The notes beneath the pieces are model-generated. The model saw only the letters and a list, made by a program, of their open reading frames with translations, ran no database searches and was not told where the DNA came from. DNA of 64,000 bases from DASWOJ01 sp964242415. Lineage in GTDB: Bacteria; Pseudomonadota; Alphaproteobacteria; Acetobacterales; Acetobacteraceae. Location: contig CAXTAT010000003.1 in assembly GCA_964242415.1 (NCBI GenBank), positions 62,001 to 126,000 of the forward strand, read 5' to 3'. Positions within the stretch are counted from its first letter, which is position 1. Each line of letters starts with the position of its first letter. Positions 1-10,885 of this stretch are shown here, one piece after another. The translations under genes and the position numbers were made by a program.

Positions 1-80
1 ACGACGCGGGCCAACAGCCAGACCAGGCCGAGCACCAGGCCGAGCGCGCCGACGGCGGTTAGGGTTTGCAGCGGTTCCAT
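1..80 (-). CDS. fliO: flagellar biosynthesis protein FliO (N-terminal part; runs off the window)
   Basis: The reading frame begins at an ATG at 80 and runs leftwards out of the window, so only about 26 residues are visible. They start MEPLQTLTAVGALGLVLGLV and continue as one hydrophobic segment ending near an Arg. A short periplasmic lead followed by a single membrane helix is the expected start of FliO, the small membrane factor that helps assemble the FliP/Q/R export gate of the flagellar type III secretion system. Position supports this: it is divergent from flgB-flgC-fliE-fliQ-fliR-flhB. Identity rests on context plus one membrane helix, so it is probable rather than certain. Confidence 0.6.
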   Translation of the reverse strand, partial: MEPLQTLTAVGALGLVLGLVWLLARV

Positions 81-105
81 GCGGGGGCCTTTTGCCGGGG
101 TTGGA

Positions 106-378
106 TCATGGCGGGGCTTTTGCCCGCAACGTGGCGCTGAGCAGCTCGACCTCGGCCAGGATCGCTACCAGGCCCGGCCGTGCCGCGCGCCCTTGGTCGG
201 GCGGCAGATCGAGCGTCTTGGCGCAGAGCAGGCCGACTATGCGGTCCAGGCCGGCGATCTCGACCTCGCGGTCCATGCCGGCCAGGGCGCGGGCGATGGC
301 GACCGTGGTCCGCACCTGCTCCGCCAGGTCGTGCTGCGCCGCGGCAGGGTCGTGCGCTGGAGAGGGCCAAGGGGTCAT
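106..378 (-). CDS. small uncharacterised protein between fliO and flgB
   Basis: A 90-residue frame starting at ATG 378 (a TTG at 420 is an alternative) and ending 26 bases before the fliO start, so the two are probably co-transcribed. The sequence is largely helical: an Ala/Pro-rich first 15 residues, then a segment beginning LAEQVRTTVAIARALAGMDR and a second helix near the C-terminus (AILAEVELLSATLRAK). No membrane segment or signal peptide is seen. Size, helix content and position would suit a small flagellar export helper or chaperone of the FlgN type, but I recognise no family and the function is unknown. The opposite-strand frames here look less protein-like. Confidence 0.5.
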   Translation of the reverse strand: MTPWPSPAHDPAAAQHDLAEQVRTTVAIARALAGMDREVEIAGLDRIVGLLCAKTLDLPPDQGRAARPGLVAILAEVELLSATLRAKAPP

Positions 379-499
379 GGAGCTGTTCACCCCGGCACTA
401 TGGGGCGCCGGGGTTACCAATTTGTTTCCGCCGGTCGCAACGCCGCATTAACCCTTGTCCGCTAGGGTGCCGTGAAGAGTGCAGGACAGGAGGCGCAGG

Positions 500-886
500 A
501 TGGACCTGACCAATATCGGCCTATTCCAGGTGGCCGAACAGAAACTGGCTTGGCTTGGGCAACGCCAGCAGTTGTTGGCGCAGAACGTCGCCAACGCGAG
601 CACGCCAGGCTACCAGGCCCGGGAAGTGCCGGCATTCGCCAAGGTGCTGGCTGGCGCCACGCCCGCCCTGGCCGTCACGGACCCCATGCACATCCAGCTC
701 GCCTCTAACTCCGGCGGGGCGCTTCAGGCGCCACGGCCGCGGGAGCGTGCGCCGGACGGCAACGCCGTCTCGCTGGAGGACCAACTGACCAAGGTCGCGG
801 ACACCGCCAGCACGCAGGAGCTGGTGCTGAACCTGTATCACAAGTACCAGGGCATGTTCCGCACCGCGCTCGGCCGGGCGGGCTAG
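500..886 (+). CDS. flgB: flagellar basal-body rod protein FlgB
   Basis: 128 residues, the usual size for FlgB, the proximal rod subunit just above the MS ring. The N-terminal rod/hook signature is clear (QNVANASTPGYQAREV, about residues 27-42), and the C-terminal amphipathic helix expected of axial proteins is present (QELVLNLYHKYQGMFRTALG). The ATG at 500 is chosen because AGGAGG lies at 488-493, six bases upstream; a GTG at 479 in the same frame lacks this. It is the first gene of a tightly packed flagellar operon, with flgC starting four bases after its stop. It is secreted unfolded through the flagellar export apparatus without a cleaved signal peptide. Confidence 0.95.
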   Translation: MDLTNIGLFQVAEQKLAWLGQRQQLLAQNVANASTPGYQAREVPAFAKVLAGATPALAVTDPMHIQLASNSGGALQAPRPRERAPDGNAVSLEDQLTKVADTASTQELVLNLYHKYQGMFRTALGRAG

Positions 887-890
887 GCGG

Positions 891-1298
891 ATGGACATCG
901 CCACGGCACTGGCCGTCTCCGCCCACGGCATGGACGTGCAGACGGCGCGGCTGCGCACCATCGCGGAGAACCTGGCCAACCAGGACACCACCGGCTCCGT
1001 GCCCGGCGCCGAACCCTATCGCCGCAAGGTCATCACCTTCGAGAACCGCATGGACCGCGCCCTGGGCACCGAGGCCGTGCGCGTCAAAAGCATCACGCCC
1101 GATAAAAGCGCGCTGCCGCAACGCTACGACCCGTCCCACCCAGCGGCGGATGCGGCCGGCTACGTCCGCACCCCCAACGTCAACAGCTTCGTCGAGATCA
1201 TGGACATGCGCGAGGCCCAGCGCAGCTACAGCGCCAACCTGAACGTGATGGAGGTCACGCGCACCATGCTGACCCGCACCATCGACATGCTGAAATAG
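891..1298 (+). CDS. flgC: flagellar basal-body rod protein FlgC
   Basis: 135 residues, matching FlgC, the second proximal rod protein. Visible hallmarks are the N-terminal axial motif IAENLANQDTTG (about residues 24-35), the conserved middle PNVNSFVEIMDMREAQRSY and the C-terminal heptad-rich helix ending TMLTRTIDMLK. The Asn-Val-Asn region before the C-terminal helix is typical of FlgC rather than FlgB. The gene sits between flgB (gap 4 bases) and fliE (gap 2 bases), so translation is probably coupled along the operon. Nothing is unusual apart from the compact spacing. Confidence 0.96.
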   Translation: MDIATALAVSAHGMDVQTARLRTIAENLANQDTTGSVPGAEPYRRKVITFENRMDRALGTEAVRVKSITPDKSALPQRYDPSHPAADAAGYVRTPNVNSFVEIMDMREAQRSYSANLNVMEVTRTMLTRTIDMLK

Positions 1299-1300
1299 CG

Positions 1301-1615
1301 ATGGCGTTCCCCGTCAACCCGGCCGGCGCCGCAAACGCCTATGCCCGCGTGCAGTCGGGCGCCACTGGCCAGGCAGGCGCCGCGCAGCCGGGCTTCGGCT
1401 CCAGCTTCGGCGACGCGCTGGGCCGTGCGATGGGCGGTGTCGTGGAGGCCGGGCACCAGGCGGACGCGCAGTCCATGCAGGCCATCGCCGGCCACGGCAA
1501 CCTGACCGACGTCGTGACGGCCGTGTCGAAGGCCGAGCTGGCGCTGCAGTCCGCCACCGCCATCCGCGACCGCGTGGTGCAGGCCTACCAGGACGTCATG
1601 CGGATGCCGATCTAG
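1301..1615 (+). CDS. fliE: flagellar hook-basal body protein FliE
   Basis: 104 residues, standard for FliE, the junction protein between the MS ring/export gate and the rod. The first 45 residues are Ala/Gly-rich and variable. The conserved C-terminal half is present: LTDVVTAVSKAELALQSATA followed by IRDRVVQAYQDVMRMPI, the FliE signature ending in the typical xxxMPI. It starts at ATG 1301, two bases after the flgC stop, and ends two bases before fliQ. Confidence 0.96.
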   Translation: MAFPVNPAGAANAYARVQSGATGQAGAAQPGFGSSFGDALGRAMGGVVEAGHQADAQSMQAIAGHGNLTDVVTAVSKAELALQSATAIRDRVVQAYQDVMRMPI

Positions 1616-1617
1616 CC

Positions 1618-1893
1618 ATGGGGGACGCCGAGGTTGCCGCAGCGCTGCGGGAGACCCTGTGGGTTGTCTTGAAGCTTGGCGGCCCGCCATTGGTGGCGGC
1701 CTTGGCCGTCGGGATCGTGGTGTCGCTGTTCCAGGCCGTCACGCAGGTCAACGAGGCGACCCTGGTGTTCCTGCCGAAGCTGCTGGTGCTCGGCGGCATG
1801 TTAGCCCTGCTGGGGCCCTTCATGTCGGCGACGCTGACCGACTTCACCCATACCTTGATGGACCGGTTGCTGACGGTCGGCGGCGGCGGGTGA
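1618..1893 (+). CDS. fliQ: flagellar biosynthetic protein FliQ
   Basis: 91 residues with two hydrophobic hairpin segments (about residues 17-40 and 52-72), the expected topology of FliQ, a core subunit of the type III export gate with FliP and FliR. The conserved FQAVTQVNEATLVFLPKLL stretch between the helices is diagnostic. It overlaps fliR by four bases (GTGA), suggesting coupled translation of the two gate subunits. FliP is not in the window; in this genome it is probably near fliO, beyond the left edge (inference). Confidence 0.96.
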   Translation: MGDAEVAAALRETLWVVLKLGGPPLVAALAVGIVVSLFQAVTQVNEATLVFLPKLLVLGGMLALLGPFMSATLTDFTHTLMDRLLTVGGGG

Positions 1894-2663
1894 CGGACGC
1901 CGCGCTGCTGGCGGCGCTGCCGGGCTGGGCGTTCGCGTTTGTCCTCGTGCTATCCCGCACCGGCGCCGTCGTGATGCTGATGCCGGGGTTAGGAGAGGCG
2001 GAGCCGCCGTCCGTCGTCCGCGCCGGGCTGGCGGTGGCATTGTCGCTGCTGCTGCTGCCGGCGGTGGTGCCCCTGATCCCGGCCATGCCCGAAGCGCGGT
2101 TGACCGGCGCAGGCATGGTCATGGCGGAACTGCTGGTTGGCGCGATGCTGGGCTGGTTGGCGCGGCTGCCGGCGCTGGCCCTGGGCATGGGGGGGGCCGT
2201 GATGTCCTACATGCTGGGCCTGTCCAACGTTGTGCAGTCCGACCCGGCGTTGGGCGGGCAATCCTCAGCCCTGGCACGGCTGTTCGGGCTGGCGGCGCCG
2301 GTGCTGGTGCTGTCCACCGGGCTGTATGCCCTGCCGCTGCGGGCGTTGGCCGGCAGCTACGGCATAGTTGCGCCGGGCAGCCTGCTGCCAGCCGGCCCGC
2401 TGGCGGAGAGCGTGACGGCAGCAGTCAGCGCCTGCTTCGGCATGGCTCTGCAGCTTGCGGCCCCGTTCATCCTGGCGGGGCTGATCTGGCAGACGGCGCT
2501 GGGGCTGCTCGCGCGCCTGGCGCCGCAGTTGCAGATCTTCACCGTGGCCACGCCCGGGCAGATCATCGGCGGGCTGGCGCTGCTCGGCTTTCTCGGGTCA
2601 CGCATCCTGGCGGCCTGGCTGGACGGCATGTCCGCCGCCTGGTCGGGCCTGCCGGGCTTGTAG
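1890..2663 (+). CDS. fliR: flagellar biosynthetic protein FliR
   Basis: 257 residues, the normal size of FliR, with about six hydrophobic segments. It is the third component of the export-gate core. Features seen are the first membrane helix (WAFAFVLVLSRTGAVVMLMP), the conserved LGLSNVVQSDPALGGQSSA loop, and a C-terminal PGQIIGGLALLG helix. The GTG at 1890 is preferred because it gives a GTGA overlap with the fliQ stop and removes a long non-homologous N-terminus that would come from reading fliQ DNA in another frame. flhB follows after 34 bases. Confidence 0.94.
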   Translation: MTDAALLAALPGWAFAFVLVLSRTGAVVMLMPGLGEAEPPSVVRAGLAVALSLLLLPAVVPLIPAMPEARLTGAGMVMAELLVGAMLGWLARLPALALGMGGAVMSYMLGLSNVVQSDPALGGQSSALARLFGLAAPVLVLSTGLYALPLRALAGSYGIVAPGSLLPAGPLAESVTAAVSACFGMALQLAAPFILAGLIWQTALGLLARLAPQLQIFTVATPGQIIGGLALLGFLGSRILAAWLDGMSAAWSGLPGL

Positions 2664-2697
2664 CGTGCCAGGTTTGTAGCATGACAGCCCTATAGCC

Positions 2698-3747
2698 ATG
2701 GCGGAGAGTGGGGACCGCACGCTGCCGGCGAGCGAACGGCGGCGGCAGCAGGCACGGGACGACGGCCAGGCGCCGATGTCGCGCGAGGTCGTGACCTTCG
2801 CCAGCCTGGCCGCCGCGGCGGCGATGCTGACCTGGGGGACGCCGCCGCTGACCCGCGCGCTGGCGCTGCGGCTGCACGGGATGCTGCTCGACATGGCGGC
2901 TGGGCCAGGCGCGGCGTTGCAGACGGCGGGCTTGGCGCTGGTGTGGACGGTGGGGCCGGTGGCAATCACCGTGCTGCTGGCCGGTGGCGCTGCCGTGATG
3001 CTGCAGACCGGCGGGCTGCTGCACGGCAGCGCGCTGGTCCCGGACCTGGCCCGGCTGGACCCACGCCGGGGCCTCAAGCGGATATTCAGCCTGGATGCGG
3101 CGGTGGAGACGCTGAAATCGCTGGCCAAGGCCGCAATGCTGGGCTGGGCGGTGTGGCATGCCGTCATGGATGCGGTGCCGGACGCCATGGCTGCGCCATT
3201 CTGGCAGGCTGGCGCCTTGCTGGACCGTGTGGGTTTCCACCTGCGGCACATCGTCCTCGTCGTGCTCGGCTGCCAGGCCGCCATCGCCGCCGCCGACTTG
3301 GGATGGGTGCGCTACCGCTTTGCCGCGCGCCTGCGGATGAGCCGGCAGGAACTGACCGACGAGCACAAGGAGGCTGAGGGCGATCCCGCCCACAAGAACA
3401 AGCTGCGCGCCCTACGCCGCGCCCGTGCCCGGCGCCGCATGATGGCCGCCGTGCCAAAGGCCACCGTCATCATCACCAACCCCACCCACTATGCCGTCGC
3501 ACTGGTCTATGAGCGCGGCACCCAGGCCGCCCCCCGGGTGGTCGCCAAGGGAATGGACGAGGTGGCAGCACGCATCCGCGCATTGGCGAAGCAGCATGGC
3601 GTGCCATTGGTCGCCAACCCGCCGCTTGCCCGTGCGCTGCACGAGTTGAACCTGGATGCGGAAGTGCCGGCCGAGCACTTCAAGGCGGTTGCGGAGATCA
3701 TCGCCTACGTGTGGCGCCTACGGGGGAAGGCGTCTGGCGCCCGCTGA
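2698..3747 (+). CDS. flhB: flagellar export switch protein FlhB
   Basis: 349 residues. The N-terminal part begins with a charged region (SERRRQQARDDGQAPMSREV, about residues 12-31) followed by four membrane segments. The cytoplasmic C-terminal part contains the autocleavage motif Asn-Pro-Thr-His at about residues 261-264, followed by YAVALVYERG, the hallmark of FlhB and YscU. Self-cleavage between Asn and Pro switches export from rod/hook to filament substrates. It is the last gene of the flgB-flhB operon, and a 217-base regulatory gap separates it from recA. No truncation is seen. Confidence 0.96.
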   Translation: MAESGDRTLPASERRRQQARDDGQAPMSREVVTFASLAAAAAMLTWGTPPLTRALALRLHGMLLDMAAGPGAALQTAGLALVWTVGPVAITVLLAGGAAVMLQTGGLLHGSALVPDLARLDPRRGLKRIFSLDAAVETLKSLAKAAMLGWAVWHAVMDAVPDAMAAPFWQAGALLDRVGFHLRHIVLVVLGCQAAIAAADLGWVRYRFAARLRMSRQELTDEHKEAEGDPAHKNKLRALRRARARRRMMAAVPKATVIITNPTHYAVALVYERGTQAAPRVVAKGMDEVAARIRALAKQHGVPLVANPPLARALHELNLDAEVPAEHFKAVAEIIAYVWRLRGKASGAR

Positions 3748-3790
3748 TGCTTCTGTAGTGACACTCCCATGGTGATTTCCCTGTCTCACT

Positions 3791-3805
3791 GTTCCTATTA
3801 TGTTC
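3791..3805 (+). promoter_or_regulatory. LexA (SOS) box upstream of recA, GTTC-N7-GTTC
   Basis: The sequence GTTC CTATTAT GTTC is an exact match to the alphaproteobacterial LexA operator, a direct repeat of GTTC with a seven-base spacer. It ends exactly where a -35-like hexamer begins and lies 159 bases before the recA ATG. LexA bound here would cover the promoter and repress recA until DNA damage. The match is read from the sequence; function is inferred from the known motif and the gene it precedes. Confidence 0.88.
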
Positions 3806-3833
3806 TTGCATTTCGGTGCGAAGAACGCATATT
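3806..3833 (+). promoter_or_regulatory. predicted recA promoter (-35 TTGCAT, -10 CATATT)
   Basis: TTGCAT at 3806-3811 and CATATT at 3828-3833 are separated by 16 bases. The -35 hexamer directly abuts the LexA box, the arrangement expected for a repressible SOS promoter. A transcript would have a leader of about 125 bases before recA. The -10 match is moderate (four of six), so the exact hexamer is uncertain. Confidence 0.55.
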
Positions 3834-3964
3834 CGTCATGTTAGGTTAGGACGGACAACGCGCGGTTGCGGCCCTGTTCGCTGGTGTGACACTCTCTGCC
3901 GGGAAACCGGACCTGGAGGTTGACGCCAGCCCAGGGCATCCCCCTCGCACAGCAAGGATCAACC

Positions 3965-5011
3965 ATGGACAAGAACAAGGCCCTGGACGCCGCGATGACC
4001 CAGATCGAGCGCGCGTTCGGCAAGGGGTCCATCATGCGAATGGGCGCCAAGGCCGGCGACCAGCAGATTGAGACGGTGCCGTCGGGGTCGCTCGGCCTGG
4101 ACCTGGCGCTTGGCATCGGCGGCTTTCCCAAGGGCCGGGTGATCGAAATCTACGGTCCCGAAAGCTCGGGGAAAACGACACTGGCGCTGCACGCCATCGC
4201 CGAGGCGCAGAAGCGCGGCGGCACCTGCGCCTTCATCGACGCCGAGCACGCATTGGACCCGATCTACGCGCGCAAGCTGGGCGTGGACGTGGACAACCTT
4301 CTGCTCAGTCAGCCCGATGGCGGCGAGCAGGCGCTGGAGATTTGCGACACCCTGGTGCGGTCGGGCGCGATCGACATCGTGGTGATCGATTCCGTCGCCG
4401 CCCTGGTGCCGCGCGCCGAGCTGGAGGGTGAGATGGGCGACACCCACGTCGGCCTGCACGCCCGCCTGATGAGCCAGGCGCTGCGCAAGCTGACCGGCAG
4501 CGTCGCCAAATCGCACACCATGCTGATCTTCCTGAACCAAATCCGGCTCAAGATCGGCGTGATGTTCGGCAACCCCGAGACGACCACCGGCGGCAACGCG
4601 CTGAAGTTCTATGCGTCGATCCGCATGGAAATCCGCCGCATCGGCCAGATCAAAGACCGCGAGGAGGTCGTCGGCAACCAGACCCGGGTAAAGGTGGTCA
4701 AGAACAAGCTGGCGCCGCCGTTCCGGCAGGTCGAGTTCGACATCATGTATGGCGAGGGCATCAGCAAGGTCGGCGAGCTGGTCGATCTCGGCGTCAAGGC
4801 CGGGGTGGTTGAGAAGTCCGGCGCCTGGTTCAGCTACGACAGCACCCGCATCGGCCAGGGACGCGAGAACGCCAAGCAGTTCCTGCGCGACCACAAGGAC
4901 ATGGCGGAAAGCATCGAGAAGAAGGTGCGCGAGCACTCCGGCGTGGTGGCCAACTCCCTGATGATCCCGCCCGACGAGCAGGAGGCGGCAGAGGCAGAGG
5001 CGGCCGACTAG
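3965..5011 (+). CDS. recA: recombinase RecA
   Basis: 348 residues, the usual RecA length. RecA forms ATP-dependent filaments on single-stranded DNA, catalyses strand exchange and triggers LexA self-cleavage. Walker A GPESSGKT is at about residues 64-71, Walker B-like [17 protein letters not shown] follows, and the L2 region reads [20 protein letters not shown]. The C-terminus is acidic ([12 protein letters not shown]), as in most RecA proteins. The ATG at 3965 is chosen over an upstream GTG-type start at 3920 because it begins [20 protein letters not shown], the conserved start, with AAGGA 7-11 bases upstream. A LexA box and promoter precede it. A cytidine-deaminase-like gene follows after 21 bases. 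Confidence 0.98.
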   Translation: MDKNKALDAAMTQIERAFGKGSIMRMGAKAGDQQIETVPSGSLGLDLALGIGGFPKGRVIEIYGPESSGKTTLALHAIAEAQKRGGTCAFIDAEHALDPIYARKLGVDVDNLLLSQPDGGEQALEICDTLVRSGAIDIVVIDSVAALVPRAELEGEMGDTHVGLHARLMSQALRKLTGSVAKSHTMLIFLNQIRLKIGVMFGNPETTTGGNALKFYASIRMEIRRIGQIKDREEVVGNQTRVKVVKNKLAPPFRQVEFDIMYGEGISKVGELVDLGVKAGVVEKSGAWFSYDSTRIGQGRENAKQFLRDHKDMAESIEKKVREHSGVVANSLMIPPDEQEAAEAEAAD

Positions 5012-5032
5012 CCAGGCGCGCCAGACACCACG

Positions 5033-5479
5033 ATGGATCACGCGATGGCGCCGGGGCAGCTCGGCGTCGTTCCCTTGGATGACCTGGACCACGCCTTGGT
5101 GGATGCCGCGCGGCAGGTGCTGCTGCGGCACTACCGTCCGTTCTGGCACACAGTTGCGGCAGCCATACGCAGCCGGGATGGGCGGGTGTGGACCGGCATC
5201 CACCTGGGCGCCACGGTCGGTCGGCTGTCGATCTGCGCCGAGGCGATTGCGCTCGGCCGGGCCGTAATGGACGGCGACGGCACCATCGAGTGCGCCGTCG
5301 CCCTGCGCCATCCAAAGCCGGAGGAGACCGGCCAGGAGATCGCCGTCGTGTCGCCCTGCGGTGCCTGCCGGGAGAACCTGACCGACTATGACTCGGCGGC
5401 GCTGGTCATCGTGCGCGGCCCGCATGGCCTTCATAAACTTCCCGTGCGGATGCTGCTTCCGCTGCCATATCAGCGTTGA
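5033..5479 (+). CDS. cytidine deaminase-like zinc hydrolase (CAE-type)
   Basis: 148 residues. The deaminase zinc site is visible as SICAEAIALGRA (Cys-Ala-Glu at about residue 69) and SPCGACRENL (Pro-Cys-x-x-Cys). A Cys in place of the usual His of HAE puts it in the cytidine deaminase/blasticidin-S deaminase group, where three Cys ligate zinc and the Glu is the proton shuttle. Likely role: deamination of a (deoxy)cytidine-like nucleoside in salvage, substrate unproven. It lies 21 bases after recA and could share its SOS transcript. Two possible ATG starts (5033, 5045) differ by four residues. Confidence 0.85.
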   Translation: MDHAMAPGQLGVVPLDDLDHALVDAARQVLLRHYRPFWHTVAAAIRSRDGRVWTGIHLGATVGRLSICAEAIALGRAVMDGDGTIECAVALRHPKPEETGQEIAVVSPCGACRENLTDYDSAALVIVRGPHGLHKLPVRMLLPLPYQR

Positions 5480-5521
5480 TCAGCCGCGACCCGTTTAGAA
5501 CAAAACGCATACGAGGATGCT

Positions 5522-5797
5522 ATGACCAAAGCACAGACGAAGGCGACCAAGCCCGCCGAGCCGGAAGACACCAACCCAAAGACCGCGCCGCACGAACCGG
5601 GCGATCACAGCAATGCGGTGAAGGACCCGCATCAGTGGACCACCGGCGGCCAGACCATGACCGGCGCCCAGGCCAGCTACCTGAAGACCCTGACGGAAGA
5701 GGCCGGGGAGGAGTTCGACCCCAACCTGACCAAGTCCGAGGCGTCGCTGAAGATCGACGAGCTGCAGGGCAAGACCGGCCGCGGCAAGGATCACTAA
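5522..5797 (+). CDS. DUF3072 family protein
   Basis: 91 residues. The first 40 are Lys/Pro/Asp-rich and look disordered. The conserved core [20 protein letters not shown], about residues 39-58, continues with a helical stretch ending [14 protein letters not shown], and together these match the DUF3072 family. These small soluble proteins have no established function. The gene starts 42 bases after the deaminase-like gene and is followed by a strong stem-loop at 5805-5838, so it is probably the end of a transcript that could begin at recA. Confidence 0.8.
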   Translation: MTKAQTKATKPAEPEDTNPKTAPHEPGDHSNAVKDPHQWTTGGQTMTGAQASYLKTLTEEAGEEFDPNLTKSEASLKIDELQGKTGRGKDH

Positions 5798-5804
5798 CCC
5801 GGGG

Positions 5805-5838
5805 GCAGGCCGCGCGGATGACAGGACGCGCGGCCTGC
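5805..5838 (+). terminator. stem-loop after DUF3072 gene
   Basis: A perfect 12-base inverted repeat (GCAGGCCGCGCG at 5805-5816 and its complement at 5827-5838) encloses a 10-base loop, eight bases after the stop codon. There is no run of T afterwards, so it may act as a G+C-rich terminator or 3'-end stabiliser rather than a textbook intrinsic terminator. Confidence 0.6.
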
Positions 5839-5879
5839 GCTACGCACAGGGGACGAATTTAGGACAACATCCCCCGCCC

Positions 5880-8504
<2,625 letters not shown>

Positions 8505-8512
8505 TTGCTTCC

Positions 8513-8545
8513 CCCTCTCCCTACGGGAGAGGGCCGGGGTGAGGG
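8513..8545 (+). repeat. dispersed 33-base palindromic repeat (REP-like), copy A
   Basis: The core reads CCCTCTCC-CTAC-GGGAGAGGG followed by CCGGGGTGAGGG. It sits nine bases after the alaS stop and could fold into a short hairpin at the mRNA end. It is the first of about ten related copies in the window (8.5, 17.3, 24.1, 27.7, 32.3, 42.2 and 61.2 kb), several as inverted pairs. The remaining bases up to 8647 hold no gene. Confidence 0.85.
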
Positions 8546-8647
8546 GGCGGGCAAGCACCAAGCCCGCCATCTCAAAGCACAGCAGTTCACGACAAACCAA
8601 GGCCCACGCCCAAAAACGCACCCCTCCGCCGCAGGGACAGGAAAAAG

Positions 8648-9499
8648 CTACACCCCATACTTCTTAAACCAGGCCAGCATCCGCCCCCAGCCATCCTCGG
8701 CATCCGCCTTGCGATAGCTCGGCCGATAATCGGCATGGAAACCGTGGGGCGCATCCGGGAACACCACAATCTCGACCGTCTTCCCCGCAGCCCTGGCCTT
8801 CGCCGCCGCAGCCTGCACATCCGGCACGGCGATGCCGCTATCCTGGCCGCCGTACATCCCCAGCAACGGCGCATGGATGTCCCCGGCAACATCGCCAGGG
8901 TTGGTCGGCTGGATCGGCGACGGCTGCCCCTTGATCGGGCCATACCAGGCGACGGCCGCCTTCAACGCCGGGTTGTGCGCGTCATACATCCAGACATCGC
9001 GCCCGCCGCGGCAAAACCCCGTAACGGCCAGCCGCGCCGGATCACCCTTGTTGCTGGCGGCCCAAGCCGCCGTGGAATCCAGGTCCTGCATCACCCGTCC
9101 GTCCGGAGCCTTGCTGATCACGTCGCGGATGATGGCGTTCACGTCCGTCATCTCCGACAGGTCGCCGATGCGCGCATACAGCTCCGGCGCAACAGCCAAG
9201 TAGCCCAACTTGGCCAGCCGCCGGCAGGTGTCCTTGATATACTCATGAACCCCGAAAATCTCCTCGATCACCAGCACAGTCGGGAACGGCCCAACCCCAT
9301 TGGGCCGAGCATAGTAAGCCGGCAACTCCCCATCGGTGGTCGGAATGCGTGTCTCCCCGGCGTCCAGCCCGGCGGCGTCGGTATGGATCACCTGCGCCTC
9401 CACTCGCGTCGTCGCCAGGGTGAAGCCGCTGATCAGCCCCGTCATCATCATGCCGCGCCGCGCGAGCGGATACGACTTCAACCCGTCCAAACCGTCCAT
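8648..9499 (-). CDS. dienelactone hydrolase family protein, exported
   Basis: 283 residues. An N-terminal export signal is likely: a twin-Arg pair (LARRGMMMTGLISGFTLA) precedes a hydrophobic stretch, suggesting the Tat route. The alpha/beta-hydrolase core shows the dienelactone hydrolase features: Glu in VLVIEEIFGVHEYIKD, nucleophilic Cys in VTGFCRGGRDV, and the C-terminal His in PHGFHADYRPSY. These enzymes hydrolyse enol-lactones or related esters; the substrate here is unknown. Start 9499 is preferred over the ATG two codons upstream (9505) because GGGGAG then lies at a proper seven-base distance. It follows icd in the same direction by 32 bases. Confidence 0.88.
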   Translation of the reverse strand: MDGLDGLKSYPLARRGMMMTGLISGFTLATTRVEAQVIHTDAAGLDAGETRIPTTDGELPAYYARPNGVGPFPTVLVIEEIFGVHEYIKDTCRRLAKLGYLAVAPELYARIGDLSEMTDVNAIIRDVISKAPDGRVMQDLDSTAAWAASNKGDPARLAVTGFCRGGRDVWMYDAHNPALKAAVAWYGPIKGQPSPIQPTNPGDVAGDIHAPLLGMYGGQDSGIAVPDVQAAAAKARAAGKTVEIVVFPDAPHGFHADYRPSYRKADAEDGWGRMLAWFKKYGV

Positions 9500-9531
9500 G
9501 TGCATACTCCCCTGGGGGTTCAAACCGGGCG

Positions 9532-10761
9532 TCAGGCAGCCTTGGCGATGCCCATGGCGCCCTGCAGGTTGTCGTCGATCTTGCTCAGGAAATCCTGCGT
9601 GTTCATGTAGGCCTGCTGCTTGCCGATCAGGCTGGCGAGGTCCTTGGTCATGAACCCGGCCTCCACCGTCTCCACGCACACCCGCTCCAGCGTCTCGGCG
9701 AACGCCGTCACGTCCGGGGTCTTGTCGAACCGCCCGCGATAGGCCAGCCCGCGCGTCCAGGCGAACACCGAGGCGATCGGGTTGGTGCTGGTCTCCCGCC
9801 CCTTCTGGTGCTCGCGATAGTGCCGGGTGACAGTGCCGTGCGCCGCCTCGCTCTCGACGGTCTTGCCGTCGGGGCTCATCAGCACGCTGGTCATCAGGCC
9901 CAGGCTGCCGAAGCCCTGCGCCACGATGTCGCTCTGCACGTCGCCGTCGTAATTCTTGCAGGCCCAGACGTAACCCCCGCTCCACTTCAGCGCGCTGGCA
10001 ACCATGTCGTCGATCAGGCGGTGCTCATAGGTCAGGCCGCGCTGCGTGAACTCGGCCTTGAACTCGGCGTCGAATATCTCCTGGAACACGTCCTTGAACA
10101 TGCCGTCATAGGCTTTCAGGATCGTGTTCTTGGTGGACAAGTACACCGGATAATTGCGCACCAGGCCGTAGTTGAAGCTGGCGCGGGCAAACCCCTCGAT
10201 GCTGGCCCGGGTGTTGTGCATCCCCATGGCCACGCCCGGCCCCTTGAAGTCGAACACGTCCAGGATCATCGGCGCGCCGCCGCTGGCCGGCTGGAACTGC
10301 AGGGTGCACTTGCCGGGGCCGGGGATCTTGGTTTCCGCGGCACGATAGATGTCGCCATAGGCATGGCGCCCGATCACGATCGGCTGCGTCCAATTCGGCA
10401 CCAGCCGCGGCACGTTGCGGCAGATGATCGGCTCGCGGAAGATGGTGCCGTCGAGGATGTTGCGGATCGTGCCGTTCGGGCTGCGCCACATCTTCTTCAG
10501 CTTGAACTCGACCACCCGCGCCTCGTCCGGAGTGATGGTGGCGCACTTCACGCCGACGCCGTACTGCTTGATGGCGTTGGCGGCATCGACCGTCACCTTG
10601 TCGTCGGTCTGGTCGCGATACTCGATACCCAGGTCATAGTACTTCAGGTCGATGTCGAGGTAGGGCAGGATCAGCTTGTCCTTGATGAAGCCCCAGATGA
10701 TGCGGGTCATCTCGTCCCCGTCCAGCTCGACGACGGGGGTCTTGACGGTGATCTTGGCCAT
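9532..10761 (-). CDS. icd: NADP-dependent isocitrate dehydrogenase
   Basis: 409 residues, the homodimeric type II enzyme common in alphaproteobacteria and eukaryotes rather than the E. coli type. It oxidises isocitrate to 2-oxoglutarate in the TCA cycle, making NADPH. Seen: the start [20 protein letters not shown], the isocitrate-binding segment ([19 protein letters not shown], about residues 94-112) and the metal/NADP region with [20 protein letters not shown]. The ATG at 10761 is the conserved family start; a few upstream in-frame codons are not conserved. Transcribed toward the dienelactone hydrolase. Confidence 0.97.
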   Translation of the reverse strand: MAKITVKTPVVELDGDEMTRIIWGFIKDKLILPYLDIDLKYYDLGIEYRDQTDDKVTVDAANAIKQYGVGVKCATITPDEARVVEFKLKKMWRSPNGTIRNILDGTIFREPIICRNVPRLVPNWTQPIVIGRHAYGDIYRAAETKIPGPGKCTLQFQPASGGAPMILDVFDFKGPGVAMGMHNTRASIEGFARASFNYGLVRNYPVYLSTKNTILKAYDGMFKDVFQEIFDAEFKAEFTQRGLTYEHRLIDDMVASALKWSGGYVWACKNYDGDVQSDIVAQGFGSLGLMTSVLMSPDGKTVESEAAHGTVTRHYREHQKGRETSTNPIASVFAWTRGLAYRGRFDKTPDVTAFAETLERVCVETVEAGFMTKDLASLIGKQQAYMNTQDFLSKIDDNLQGAMGIAKAA

Positions 10762-10885
10762 GCGGTCCTCGCGGATGCGGCCCATGCAGGGCCGGTCTAT
10801 TGATGGCGGACAATCGCACCGGGGGGCTGCGGCAGCAAGCCTGGCCTACCGTGCAGCAGGCCAACATGCACCAGCCCAACATACC

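Noticed and set aside
3848..3964. A second possible LexA box in the recA leader (GTTCGCTGGTGTGAC near 3878)
   Set aside because: The second half-site is TGAC rather than GTTC, so it does not match the operator.
8648..9985. 445-codon version of the dienelactone hydrolase reaching into icd
   Set aside because: The upstream 160 codons read icd DNA in another frame; the ribosome-binding site and signal peptide place the start at about 9499.
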